A stretch of DNA of 33,836 bases from Gammaproteobacteria bacterium (GTDB lineage: Bacteria > Pseudomonadota > Gammaproteobacteria > Steroidobacterales > PWYM01), in the NCBI GenBank assembly GCA_003567855.1, contig PWYM01000232.1, positions 1-33,836 on the forward strand, written 5' to 3'. Positions within the stretch are counted from its first letter, which is position 1. Each line of letters starts with the position of its first letter. Under the pieces are notes generated by a model. The model was not told where the DNA came from, made no database searches, and saw nothing but the letters and a program-made list of their open reading frames with translations. The position numbers and the translations under genes are program-made. Below, one piece after another: positions 1 through 10,282 of the stretch.

Positions 1-827
1 GAGTCGCGCAGCCCGGCGGTGTCGACGACGTTGACCGGCACGCCATCGAGGACCAGCGCCTCGCGCAGCACGTCGCGCGTCGTGCCCGCGATGTCGGTGA
101 CGATCGCGGCGTCGCTGCCGGCGAGGCGGTTCAGCACGCTGGACTTGCCGGCGTTGGGCGGTCCGGCGATGACGAGCGTCAGCCCGTCATGCAGGCGCCT
201 GCCATGCTCGGTGCGCGAGGTCAGCGCGGCGAAGTCGGCGCGCAGTTTCACCAGCCGCGCCTCGAGCGCGTCATCGGCCAGAAAATCCACGTCCTCGTCG
301 GGAAAGTCCAGCGCCGCCTCGACGTAAACCCGGAGGTCGGTCAGCGCATCGACGAGCGCGGTGACGCGTGCCGACAGTTCGCCCTGCAGCGAGCGTACCG
401 CCGCGCGTGAAGCTTCGCGGCTGCGGCTTTCGATCAGGTCGGCGATCGCCTCGGCCTGCGCGAGATCGAGCCGGCCGTTGAGGAAGGCGCGCAGCGAGAA
501 CTCGCCGGGACCTGCGGGCCGGGCACCGAGCGTGGCGAGCCGCTCGAGCAGCTGCTCGACCGCGACCGGGCCGCCGTGGCCGTGCAGTTCGACGACAGCC
601 TCGCCGGTGAACGAATCAGGCGCCGGAAAATAGACGACGAGGCCCTCGTCGATGACCTCGCCTTCGGCGTCCCTGAAGCGACGGAAGCGCGCCTCGCGCG
701 GTGCCGGTAGCGAACCCGACAGCGCCTCGCAGCAGCGCGGTGCATCCGGTCCGGAGACGCGAATCACCGCGATGCCGCCCCGGCCCGGCGGCGTCGCCAG
801 TGCCGCGATCGTATCGGGGGTGTACAT
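1..827 (-). CDS. mnmE: tRNA modification GTPase MnmE (TrmE), partial
   Basis: MnmE is a dimeric GTPase that, with MnmG, installs the carboxymethylaminomethyl group on U34 of certain tRNAs. The visible part is the N-terminal 275 residues; the rest lies beyond the left edge. It opens with MYTPDTIAALATPPGRGG, the usual formate-tetrahydrofolate-binding N-terminal domain, with GEFSLRAFLNGRLDL further in. The G domain begins near residue 222 with the P-loop GPPNAGKSS, then GTTRD (G2) and DTAGLRD (G3). The C-terminal C(I/L)GK motif cannot be seen. The ATG at 827 gives the expected family start. It lies 29 bases after yidC, the standard rpmH-rnpA-yidC-mnmE order, so it is probably cotranscribed with yidC. 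Confidence 0.97.
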   Translation of the reverse strand, partial: MYTPDTIAALATPPGRGGIAVIRVSGPDAPRCCEALSGSLPAPREARFRRFRDAEGEVIDEGLVVYFPAPDSFTGEAVVELHGHGGPVAVEQLLERLATLGARPAGPGEFSLRAFLNGRLDLAQAEAIADLIESRSREASRAAVRSLQGELSARVTALVDALTDLRVYVEAALDFPDEDVDFLADDALEARLVKLRADFAALTSRTEHGRRLHDGLTLVIAGPPNAGKSSVLNRLAGSDAAIVTDIAGTTRDVLREALVLDGVPVNVVDTAGLRD

Positions 828-856
828 GCGCGGTGCCCCCTCGCGTGGTGTCGCGC

Positions 857-2542
857 TCAGGCCTTCTCGCGTTCGATCACGGTATTGATCCGCCACTGCT
901 GCAGCACCGACGCGACGGTGTTCGTGAGCCAGTACAGCACCAGTCCCGACGGGAAGAACGCGAAGAACACCGTGAACACGATCGGCAGGATCTGCATGAT
1001 CCGCGCCTGAATCGGGTCGGGCGGCGCCGGGTTCAACCGCGTCTGGAACCACATCGCCGCACCCATCAGCAGCGGCAGGATGAACAGCGGATCACGCGAC
1101 GACAGGTCGTTCAGCCACAGCATGAACGGCGCCTGGCGCATTTCCACGCTCTCCAACAGCACCCAGTAGAACGCGAAGAAGAACGGCATCTGGATCAGGA
1201 TCGGCAGACAGCCGGCCGCCGGGTTGACCTTCTCGCGCTTGTAGAGATCCATCATCGCGCGCGAAAGCTGCTGGCGGTCGTCCTTGTAGCGCTCCTGCAG
1301 CGCCTTCAGGCGCGGCTGCAGCTTGCGCATCTTGGCCATCGACCTGCCGCTCATCGCGGTCAGCTTCCAGAACACGAGCTTGATCAGCAGCGTGACGATG
1401 ATGATCGACCAGCCCCAGTTGCCGACGACCGAGTGCACCTTGTCGAGCATCCAGAACAGCGGCTGGGCGAGCAGCGTCAGCACGCCGTAGTCGACGGTGA
1501 GCTCGAGACGGTCGCCGGTCTCGCGCAGCTGGCTCTGCAGCTTGGGACCGACGAACAGCTCATGGGTGAAACGTTCGCTGCTGCCGGGTGCAATCCGCGT
1601 GACCGGTCCGACCGCCGACAGCAGGTACATGCCGTCGCGGGCACTGGCGGTGTAGCGCACGTCCTCGCCCGGCGGCGGTACCGCGGCGGCGAGGAAGTGA
1701 TGCTGGATGCCGGCGAGCCAGCCGCCGGGCAGCGTCTGGCGCACCGGCGAGTCGGCAAGGTCGCCGACGTTGAGCTTGTCGTAGGAACTGCCGTCGTAGA
1801 GCACCGGCCCGGAGAACGAATACGAGTCGACCGAGAACAGCGAGCGTGACGGCGGCAGATGGCGGCGCTGGAGCTGTACGTAGCTCGCGCCCGACCATGG
1901 TTCGGCACCTTCGTTGACGAGCGTCTTGTCCAGCGTGACGCCGTACCAGCCGCGGCGGAAGGTGTAGCGCTTGGTCGACTCGAGGCCGTCCTCGGCGTCG
2001 ACCCAGCGCAGTTCGACGACGAGCTCGTCGGCGCCGTCGGCGAGGCGGAACTCGTCGCGGTCGGCCGAGAAACGGGCGAGATGGTTGGGCTCCGCCCCGT
2101 CGCCGACGCGGCGCAGGCCCGACTGGAATACGAAGCGGTCTTCTCGCCGGGGGCTCAGCAGGCGGACCGGCTGGTCCGGGGTGTCCTTGGATTGCGGGTA
2201 CTTCGGCAGGGTCGCGCCCACCAGGTCGCCGCCGTCGAGGGCGATCTCGACGTCGAGCACGTCGGTGACGACGCGGATCGTGTCGCGCAGGGTTTCCGGC
2301 TCGGCGGGGAGGCCGGTGTCGTCTACATCGAGATCGGGCAGTGCGTCGGGGTCGAGTTCCGGCAGATCGGGGTCGGCCGGCGGGGTCGCCGGTTCAGGCT
2401 GTTCACGCACGTCTTCGGCGGGCTGCTCGGCGACGGTGGGCTCGGGCTGCGGGGTCGTGCCGTAGTCCTCGACCCACGTGCGCCACGTGATCCAGAGGAT
2501 GATCGCAAGGCCGATCCACAGAAAGAGCCGCTGGTTATCCAT
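857..2542 (-). CDS. yidC: Membrane protein insertase YidC (Oxa1 family)
   Basis: YidC inserts and folds inner-membrane proteins, alone or with SecYEG. The 561-residue protein has the Gram-negative long form. An N-terminal membrane anchor ([17 protein letters not shown]) is followed by an acidic, proline-rich linker to about residue 75, then a large periplasmic domain to about residue 340. The conserved C-terminal insertase core follows, with WGWSIIIVTLLIKLVFW, the cytoplasmic coiled hairpin (MAKMRKLQPRLKALQERYKDD) and PAAGCLPILIQMPFFFAFYW. Its ATG lies inside the end of rnpA, an 8-base overlap, so the two are probably translationally coupled. The small gene yidD, usually found between rnpA and yidC, is absent. 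Confidence 0.98.
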   Translation of the reverse strand: MDNQRLFLWIGLAIILWITWRTWVEDYGTTPQPEPTVAEQPAEDVREQPEPATPPADPDLPELDPDALPDLDVDDTGLPAEPETLRDTIRVVTDVLDVEIALDGGDLVGATLPKYPQSKDTPDQPVRLLSPRREDRFVFQSGLRRVGDGAEPNHLARFSADRDEFRLADGADELVVELRWVDAEDGLESTKRYTFRRGWYGVTLDKTLVNEGAEPWSGASYVQLQRRHLPPSRSLFSVDSYSFSGPVLYDGSSYDKLNVGDLADSPVRQTLPGGWLAGIQHHFLAAAVPPPGEDVRYTASARDGMYLLSAVGPVTRIAPGSSERFTHELFVGPKLQSQLRETGDRLELTVDYGVLTLLAQPLFWMLDKVHSVVGNWGWSIIIVTLLIKLVFWKLTAMSGRSMAKMRKLQPRLKALQERYKDDRQQLSRAMMDLYKREKVNPAAGCLPILIQMPFFFAFYWVLLESVEMRQAPFMLWLNDLSSRDPLFILPLLMGAAMWFQTRLNPAPPDPIQARIMQILPIVFTVFFAFFPSGLVLYWLTNTVASVLQQWRINTVIEREKA

Positions 2543-2933
2543 CGCGTCGTTCGTCCTGGTCGCTGAAGCGTCGTCTGATCTGGCGCCAGTGCCTGTCGAG
2601 GCTCGTGCGCAGCATGGCGCGGTCCGCGACCGTCGCCTTGGGTTTTGCGATCACCACGATGTCGACCGCCGGCAGTTCCGGCGCGAGCCGGAAAGAGTCC
2701 CGAACCACCCGCTTGATGCGGTTGCGGTCAACCGCGCGCCGCGCATGACGCCGCGAGACCGCAAGCCCGAGGCGCGCGTGGGGGGCGTCCGCGCCGGGCC
2801 GGACGAGCAGCGTGAAGCAGGCATCGGAGAACCTGCGGGGCTGGTCGAAGACGCGGCTGAAGTCGCGCTTGCGAACCAGGCGCCGGACCCGGCCGAAATC
2901 CTGGCCGGCACCCGGTGTCCCCGTGGTGCTCAG
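2535..2933 (-). CDS. rnpA: Ribonuclease P protein component, non-canonical start
   Basis: RnpA is the protein subunit of RNase P, which removes 5' leaders from pre-tRNAs. The frame encodes [17 protein letters not shown] (N-terminal family motif), [19 protein letters not shown] and [11 protein letters not shown] (the conserved RNR region), and ends eight bases inside yidC. The frame contains no ATG, GTG or TTG upstream of the FGRVRRL core. The nearest stop in this frame is inside rpmH. I place the start at CTG 2933-2931, which overlaps the rpmH stop codon as CTGA and gives 132 residues. This resembles a stop-start coupled junction but is inferred. Identity as rnpA is secure; the start is not. 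Confidence 0.85.
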   Translation of the reverse strand: MSTTGTPGAGQDFGRVRRLVRKRDFSRVFDQPRRFSDACFTLLVRPGADAPHARLGLAVSRRHARRAVDRNRIKRVVRDSFRLAPELPAVDIVVIAKPKATVADRAMLRTSLDRHWRQIRRRFSDQDERRDG

Positions 2934-3064
2934 GGCGCGAGGCGTTTGCGGCCCTTGGCGCGGCGGCGGTTCAGCACCTGCCGGCCGGCGCGCGTGGCCA
3001 TGCGGGCGCGAAACCCGTGAGTACGCTTACGGCGCAGGTTACCGGGCTGGAATGTGCGTTTCAT
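2930..3064 (-). CDS. rpmH: 50S ribosomal protein L34
   Basis: This 44-residue, very basic protein of the large ribosomal subunit begins [20 protein letters not shown] and ends [12 protein letters not shown], the standard L34 sequence and length. It is the first gene of the leftward operon beside the origin, behind a recognisable promoter at 3133-3161. Its stop codon overlaps the proposed CTG start of rnpA. Confidence 0.98.
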   Translation of the reverse strand: MKRTFQPGNLRRKRTHGFRARMATRAGRQVLNRRRAKGRKRLAP

Positions 3065-3132
3065 GACAGATCATCCCTGTGAGAGGAACAGCCCGCGAAA
3101 CAGTGACATGGGCCGACTTTTGACAGCCGGCA

Positions 3133-3161
3133 AGCCTACGGCCGCGGCGCGCTGCTGTCAA
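3133..3161 (-). promoter_or_regulatory. Sigma70-type promoter of rpmH-rnpA-yidC-mnmE
   Basis: On the minus strand there is a perfect -35 hexamer TTGACA (3161-3156), a 17-base spacer, and a -10 hexamer TAGGCT (3138-3133). This places transcription start near 3126, about 60 bases before rpmH. Match and spacing are good for a GC-rich genome; the activity is inferred. Confidence 0.65.
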
Positions 3162-3182
3162 CCTGGCCGTACCCTGGGGGCC

Positions 3183-3191
3183 TGTGGATAA
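3183..3191 (-). promoter_or_regulatory. Consensus DnaA box upstream of dnaA
   Basis: TGTGGATAA on the plus strand is the exact reverse complement of the high-affinity DnaA box TTATCCACA. It lies 65 bases before dnaA and just upstream of a TATAGA sequence at 3206-3211 that could be a dnaA -10 element, so it may serve dnaA autoregulation as well as origin binding. It is the only perfect box I found near the origin. Confidence 0.7.
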
Positions 3192-3255
3192 CCTTGTCGC
3201 GGGGGTATAGACTTGGGCGCCCTCTGGCGCCGGTGACGGTCGACGGCTGAGCTGA

Positions 3256-4602
3256 ATGATGCACGAACAGGTGGCGGCGGACTCGTTGTGGAGCCGCTGC
3301 GTGGCACAACTCGAGGCGGAACTACCGGAGCAGCAGGTCAACACCTGGATCCGGCCCCTGCAGGCGGTCGAGGACGACGACACATTGCGGCTGCTCGCGC
3401 CGAACCGTTTCGTCGTCGAGTGGGTCGAGCGCAACCTGCTCGCGCGCATCGGCGAGGTCGTGTCGCAGATCGCGGTGCTGCCGCCGAACGTCGTCGTCGA
3501 GGTGGGCACCCGCGGGGGCGCGGTAGCGCCGCCGGCGCTTGAGCGGGGCGCCCCGCCGCGGCGCCGGCTCGCGGCAAGCATGGGCAGCCGGCTCAACCCG
3601 GCCTTCACGTTCGCGAACTTCGTCGAGGGCAAGAGCAACCAGCTCGCGCGGGCCGCGGCGAGCCAGGTCGCCGAGAATCCCGGGCGGGCGTACAACCCGC
3701 TGTTCATCTACGGGGGTGTCGGCCTCGGCAAGACCCACCTGATGCACAGCGTCGGCAATGCGATCCTCGCGCGCGACCCCGACGCCGAGGTCGCCTACGT
3801 GCATTCGGAACGCTTCGTCGGTGACATGGTGAAGGGCCTGCAGCACAACCGCATCAGCGAGTTCAAGCGCGCCTACCGGTCACTCGACGTGCTGATGATC
3901 GACGACATCCAGTTCTTCGCCGGCAAGGACCGGTCCCAGGAAGAGTTCTTCCACACGTTCAACGCGTTGCTCGAAGGGCAGCGGCAGATCATCCTGACCT
4001 GCGACCGCTACCCCAAGGAAGTCGACGGCCTGGAGGAGCGGCTGAAGTCGCGTTTCGGCTGGGGGCTGACCGTTGCGATCGAACCGCCCGAACTCGAGAC
4101 GAGTGTCGCGATCCTCAAGTCCAAGGCGATGGTCGAGGGCCATGACGTCCCCGACGAGGTCGCGTTCTTCATCGCCAAGCGCATCCGCTCCAACGTGCGC
4201 GAGCTCGAGGGGGCGCTGCGCCGGGTGATGGCGAACTCGCGCTTCACCGGGCGTCCGATTACGCTCGACTTCGCGCGCGAGGCGCTTAAGGACCTGCTCG
4301 CCCTGCAGGAGCGGCTGGTCACGATCGAAAACATCCAGAAAACGGTCGCGGAGTACTACAAGATCCGAGTCGCAGACCTGCATTCCAAGCGTCGCAGCCG
4401 CTCGATCACGCGGCCGCGGCAGATCGCGATGGCGCTGTCGAAGGAACTGACGAGCCATTCGCTGCCGGAAATCGGCGATGCGTTCGGCGGGCGCGATCAC
4501 ACGACCGTGCTGCATGCCTGTCGCAAGGTGAAGGAACTCAGGGAGATCGAGAACCGTATCGGTGAGGATTACCAGAACCTGTTGAGAACCCTGACGGGAT
4601 GA
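3256..4602 (+). CDS. dnaA: Chromosomal replication initiator protein DnaA
   Basis: DnaA binds DnaA boxes at oriC, opens the duplex and loads the helicase. The 448-residue protein has all four domains. Domain I opens at [22 protein letters not shown] short linker runs through residues 85-115. The AAA+ domain has Walker [10 protein letters not shown] near residue 153, Walker [10 protein letters not shown] near 213 and sensor motifs ([10 protein letters not shown]). The C-terminal DNA-binding domain carries the signature [15 protein letters not shown]. Two in-frame ATGs (3256 and 3259) are adjacent; either may start it. It is followed by the oriC-like spacer and dnaN in the same direction. Confidence 0.98.
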   Translation: MMHEQVAADSLWSRCVAQLEAELPEQQVNTWIRPLQAVEDDDTLRLLAPNRFVVEWVERNLLARIGEVVSQIAVLPPNVVVEVGTRGGAVAPPALERGAPPRRRLAASMGSRLNPAFTFANFVEGKSNQLARAAASQVAENPGRAYNPLFIYGGVGLGKTHLMHSVGNAILARDPDAEVAYVHSERFVGDMVKGLQHNRISEFKRAYRSLDVLMIDDIQFFAGKDRSQEEFFHTFNALLEGQRQIILTCDRYPKEVDGLEERLKSRFGWGLTVAIEPPELETSVAILKSKAMVEGHDVPDEVAFFIAKRIRSNVRELEGALRRVMANSRFTGRPITLDFAREALKDLLALQERLVTIENIQKTVAEYYKIRVADLHSKRRSRSITRPRQIAMALSKELTSHSLPEIGDAFGGRDHTTVLHACRKVKELREIENRIGEDYQNLLRTLTG

Positions 4603-4813
4603 CGTGTACAACCTGTGGACAAAAAAGCAGGGTGATTCTGTGCACAGGCTGTCCACCGGCGGTGGACTGTCCGTACGCAGGGCGGAGGCCGCGAAAATGG
4701 GATATAACTATATGAAAAAAAAAGGAAAGTGAGAGTTTTCCCCAGTGATCGGCCGGCCTAATAACAACAGTAGTCTTTATGTATTCAAGAAACTTTAATA
4801 ACCGGGTGACCAG
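4603..4813. other. Probable oriC: AT-rich dnaA-dnaN spacer
   Basis: This 211-base spacer contrasts sharply with its GC-rich surroundings. Its left half contains DnaA-box-like sites: TGTGGACAA at 4614-4622 (one mismatch from consensus on the minus strand) and a weaker CGTGTACAA at 4603-4611. It also has the palindrome CTGTGCACAG at 4638-4647. The right half, about 4694-4800, is strikingly AT-rich, with ATATAACTATATG and a run of nine A at 4715-4723, and looks like a DNA unwinding element. The position between divergently oriented origin gene clusters supports an origin. Exact borders are not determinable by eye, and the perfect box upstream of dnaA may also belong to it. Confidence 0.6.
4651..4667. 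repeat. Inverted repeat in the oriC region
   Basis: GTCCACC and GGTGGAC form a perfect 7-base inverted repeat separated by GGC. The left arm resembles the core of a DnaA box (GTCCAC). It could be a weak paired DnaA site, another protein site, or a short hairpin after dnaA; no T-run follows it. Confidence 0.5.
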
Positions 4814-5911
4814 ATGAAGTTCAGTGCACCGAGGGAGACGATCCTCAAGCCCCTGCAGGCGGTGATCGGCGTGGTAGAGCGTCGGCAGACCATGCCGATT
4901 CTTGCGAACGTGCTGCTGCAGGTGGGTGATGGCCGGCTGCGGATCACCGCGACGGACCTCGAGGTGGAACTCGTCGCGGGCGTCGATCTCGAAGTCGAGC
5001 AGGAGGGCGAGATCACGGTGCCGGGTCGGAAGCTGCTGGAGATCTGCAGGGCGCTGCCGGAGGGTGCGACGGTGAAGGTGGAACTCGCCGGCGACCGGTT
5101 GACGGTGCGATCCGGGCGGAGCCGGTTCACGCTGTCGACGCTGCCGGCGGCGGATTTTCCGCTGGTCGAGTCGGTGGGTGCTGCGGAGCGGATCAGGCTC
5201 GCGCAGGCGGCGATGCGCCGGCTGGTCGAGCGCACGCATTTTTCGATGGCACAGCAGGACGTGCGCTACTACCTCAACGGCATGCTGCTCGAGACGCGCG
5301 ACGGGCTGCTGCGCGCGGTCGCGACGGATGGCCACAGGCTGGCGATGTGCGAAACCGCCCTGGCCGATGGCAGCGGTCCGGACCGACAGGTCATCGTGCC
5401 GCGGAAGGGTGTGCTCGAGCTGCAGCGTTTACTGGACGGGGACAGCGAAATGGAGGTCGCGATCGGTCGCAGTCACGTCCAGGTGGACCTCGGGGACATT
5501 CGCTTCACGTCAAAGCTGATCGACGGCCGGTTTCCGGAGTATTCGCGCGTAATTCCGGGTGAGACGGACAATATCGTCAAGGCCGATCGCGAACTGTTGC
5601 GTCGAGCGTTGCAGCGCACCGCAATCCTGTCGAATGAGAAATACCGGGGCATCCGGCTGACGCTTAGCGAAGGGCTGCTGACGATCCAGGCGCACAACCC
5701 CGAGCAGGAAGAGGCCGAAGAGCAGGTCGAGGTCGAGTACGGCGGCGATGCGCTGGAGATCGGCTTCAACGTGACGTACCTGCTCGACGCGCTCGGCGTG
5801 ATCGACGAGGACAGCGTCGAGGTCGGACTGGTGGATGCGAATTCTAGCTGCCTGATCCGGGCACCTGAGTCGGATGATTCCAGGTTCGTGGTCATGCCGA
5901 TGCGCCTGTGA
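4814..5911 (+). CDS. dnaN: DNA polymerase III beta sliding clamp
   Basis: DnaN forms the ring-shaped dimer that tethers replicative polymerase to DNA and recruits other repair and replication proteins. The 365-residue length and the start MKFSAPRETILKPLQAVIGVV match the family. Three clamp domains are evident, with NVLLQVGDGRLRITATDLEVE in the first and the C-terminal hydrophobic end RFVVMPMRL typical of the protein-binding cleft region. It follows the origin spacer and precedes recF with only three bases between stop and the first GTG, so dnaN and recF are probably one transcript. Confidence 0.98.
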   Translation: MKFSAPRETILKPLQAVIGVVERRQTMPILANVLLQVGDGRLRITATDLEVELVAGVDLEVEQEGEITVPGRKLLEICRALPEGATVKVELAGDRLTVRSGRSRFTLSTLPAADFPLVESVGAAERIRLAQAAMRRLVERTHFSMAQQDVRYYLNGMLLETRDGLLRAVATDGHRLAMCETALADGSGPDRQVIVPRKGVLELQRLLDGDSEMEVAIGRSHVQVDLGDIRFTSKLIDGRFPEYSRVIPGETDNIVKADRELLRRALQRTAILSNEKYRGIRLTLSEGLLTIQAHNPEQEEAEEQVEVEYGGDALEIGFNVTYLLDALGVIDEDSVEVGLVDANSSCLIRAPESDDSRFVVMPMRL

Positions 5912-5914
5912 CGA

Positions 5915-6985
5915 GTGGTGCTGGCGCAGCTCGGGATTGCTGATTTCCGCTGTATCCGCTCGGTCGCGCTGCCGCTGCACCCGCGGCTGAATCTCATCAC
6001 CGGACCGAATGCCTCGGGCAAGACATCGTTGCTCGAGGCGTTTTTCTTTCTGGGGCGCGGGCGGTCATTTCGGACGGCCCAGGCTTCGACGCTTGTTCGT
6101 GAGGGCGCGCAGGTGCTTCGCGTCACCGGTGTGACGGGCGGGGCGAGTGGGGCAGAACACCGGCTTGGGGTGGAGTACGGGCGGGGGGGGTTCCAGGTCC
6201 GTATCGACGGGGCGCGTCAGGACAGGCTGGCGTCGCTGGCGGAGCGGCTGTCGGTGGCGGTGATCGATCCGACGGTGCATGAACTCGTGGCCGGGGGGCC
6301 GGAAGGGCGACGGCGTTTCCTGGACTGGGGCGCGTTCCACGTGGAACACCGGTTCCTCGAGGCCTGGCGCCGCTATCAGCGGGCGCTGCGGCAGCGGAAT
6401 GCTTCTTTGCGATCCGGTGCGCATGCGTCGGAGGTGGAGACGTGGACCGGACAGGTCGCCGACGCCGGCGACGCGGTGGATACGGCGCGGCGACGCTACG
6501 CCGACGCGCTCGGCAAACGTGTGGCGGCCAGCGGCCGGCAGCTGCTCGGCGCGGAGATTACCTGCAGTTACCGCTCGGGGTGGGCACAGGACCTCTCGCT
6601 CAAGGCCGCATTAGCCCGCGACCTGGAGCGGGATCGCGCAACAGGTACGACACGTTCGGGTCCGCACCGGGCCGACCTTTCGATTCGAATGGATGCGCAG
6701 GCGGCGAAGGACCGTGTGAGCCGGGGGCAGGGGAAACTCGTCGGGGCGGCACTGATGCTTGCACAGGTCGCGCTGCAGGCCGAGTGCACCGGCAGCGCGG
6801 GTGTCGTCCTGCTCGACGATCCGGCCTCGGAGCTCGACGATAGTTTTCTGCGGCTGCTGCTCGTCGAGGTGATGGCGCTGCCGGCGCAGCTCGTGATGAC
6901 CGGACTCGACAGTGCGGGACTGCCGGTCGATCGTGAGCATTCAAGGTTTCACGTGGAACAGGGCGAAATTCGCCAGTCGGAATGA
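5915..6985 (+). CDS. recF: DNA replication and repair protein RecF
   Basis: RecF is an ABC-type ATPase that binds gapped DNA and, with RecOR, helps load RecA. The 356-residue protein has Walker A GPNASGKTS near residue 30, the ABC-like signature VSRGQGKLVGAAL near residue 268, and Walker B VVLLDDPASELDD, in the usual order and length. The start is GTG at 5915 or the adjacent GTG at 5918. Two parS-like palindromes lie inside the coding region, both read as the peptide FHVE (FHVEH and, near the C-terminus, FHVEQ). It sits between dnaN and gyrB as expected. Confidence 0.96.
   Translation: MVLAQLGIADFRCIRSVALPLHPRLNLITGPNASGKTSLLEAFFFLGRGRSFRTAQASTLVREGAQVLRVTGVTGGASGAEHRLGVEYGRGGFQVRIDGARQDRLASLAERLSVAVIDPTVHELVAGGPEGRRRFLDWGAFHVEHRFLEAWRRYQRALRQRNASLRSGAHASEVETWTGQVADAGDAVDTARRRYADALGKRVAASGRQLLGAEITCSYRSGWAQDLSLKAALARDLERDRATGTTRSGPHRADLSIRMDAQAAKDRVSRGQGKLVGAALMLAQVALQAECTGSAGVVLLDDPASELDDSFLRLLLVEVMALPAQLVMTGLDSAGLPVDREHSRFHVEQGEIRQSE
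6333..6348. promoter_or_regulatory. parS-like ParB binding site 1 (inside recF)
   Basis: CGTTCCACGTGGAACA contains the perfect 14-base palindrome GTTCCACGTGGAAC and matches the ParB site pattern nGTTnCACGTGnAACn at every fixed position. It is about 1.6 kb from the oriC candidate, the usual neighbourhood for parS. No parAB genes are inside the window. They would be expected beyond the left edge downstream of mnmE. Confidence 0.72.
6945..6960. promoter_or_regulatory. parS-like ParB binding site 2 (end of recF)
   Basis: GGTTTCACGTGGAACA also fits nGTTnCACGTGnAACn at all fixed positions. Its central palindrome GTTTCACGTGGAAC has one imperfect pair. It lies about 600 bases after site 1, near the 3' end of recF and just before the gyrB promoter. 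Confidence 0.7.
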
Positions 6986-6991
6986 CGACGG

Positions 6992-9462
<2,471 letters not shown>

Positions 9463-9484
9463 CCCGCTGCCTGCGGGGCCGTGC

Positions 9485-10282
9485 CTACGAGCGGCGCTGC
9501 TTGTGGCCCCGGTCGCCGGTCTTCGCCGCGCTGTTGTTGCGTGCCGGCGGCTGCGCCTTCGGCAGGCCGGTCAGTTCCGCCACGCGGTCTTCGATCCAGT
9601 CCTGCACCTCGGCGTTGATCTCGCGCAACTCACGGCCCTCGGTCGCCACCGGCGGGCCGATCACCATCCGCACCGACCCCGGCCGCTTCAGCCAGCCGCG
9701 TCGGGGCCAGCACTGCGCGGCATTATGGGCCACCGGCACGATCGCCCGGCCGGTCTCGCGCGCCAGCAGCGCCCCGCTGATGCCGTAGCGCCGCGTCTGT
9801 CCGAGCGCCGTGCGCGTGCCCTCCGGAAACACCATCACCCAGTAGCCCTGCGCCAGCCGCCGACGGCCCTGCGCGACCACCTGGTCGACAGCGCTGCGAC
9901 CGCCGCGGCGGTTGATCGCGATCGGACGCAACAGTGCAAGCGCCCACCCGAATATCGGAATCCACATCAGCTCGCGTTTCAGCACCCAGCACTGGCGCGG
10001 AAACACGACCAGCTCGGCGAGCGTCTCGAACGCCGAGCTGTGCTTGAGCATCACCACCGTGTTGGTCGCCGGGATGTTCTCGCGCCCCTCGACCTCGAAG
10101 CGTATTCCGCACAGCACGCGCGCGAGCCCGAGCACGGTCTGCGACCAGAGGCGCGCTATACGGTAACCGGCTGAGCGATGAAAAGGCCCCGCGACGAGCA
10201 GTGCGAGCGCGAAGGGGATCCACGAAAACAGCACCCACCCCGTGAACAGCAGCGAGCCGAGCCACTGCCTGAGCGGTGTCAC
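9485..10282 (-). CDS. 1-acyl-sn-glycerol-3-phosphate acyltransferase family protein
   Basis: Members transfer an acyl group to lysophosphatidic acid or a related lysophospholipid at the inner membrane. The 265-residue protein has an N-terminal hydrophobic segment (LLFTGWVLFSWIPFALALLVAG), then KHSSAFETL where the family HX4D box normally lies, here in an HX4E form. Motif III is FPEGTRTA, and a later motif reads VPVAHNAAQCWPRRG. The C-terminus is basic. The start is GTG at 10282, overlapping the glyS stop as GTGA, so it is probably translated by coupling as the third gene of glyQ-glyS. PlsC activity is likely but the precise substrate is inferred. Confidence 0.85.
   Translation of the reverse strand: MTPLRQWLGSLLFTGWVLFSWIPFALALLVAGPFHRSAGYRIARLWSQTVLGLARVLCGIRFEVEGRENIPATNTVVMLKHSSAFETLAELVVFPRQCWVLKRELMWIPIFGWALALLRPIAINRRGGRSAVDQVVAQGRRRLAQGYWVMVFPEGTRTALGQTRRYGISGALLARETGRAIVPVAHNAAQCWPRRGWLKRPGSVRMVIGPPVATEGRELREINAEVQDWIEDRVAELTGLPKAQPPARNNSAAKTGDRGHKQRRS

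Noticed and set aside
2481-2500. Other CACGTG sequences (for example near 2488, 8606 and 20020) as further parS sites
   Set aside because: They lack the flanking GTT and AAC arms; only the two in recF fit.
2651-2911. An overlapping GTG-started frame in the rnpA region
   Set aside because: Its GTG is out of frame with the RnpA motifs and its product has no similarity to known proteins; it does not solve the rnpA start problem.
9463-9478. Small hairpin CCCGC-TGCCT-GCGGG between gyrB and the acyltransferase
   Set aside because: Five-base stem with no U-run; too weak to call a terminator in such GC-rich DNA.
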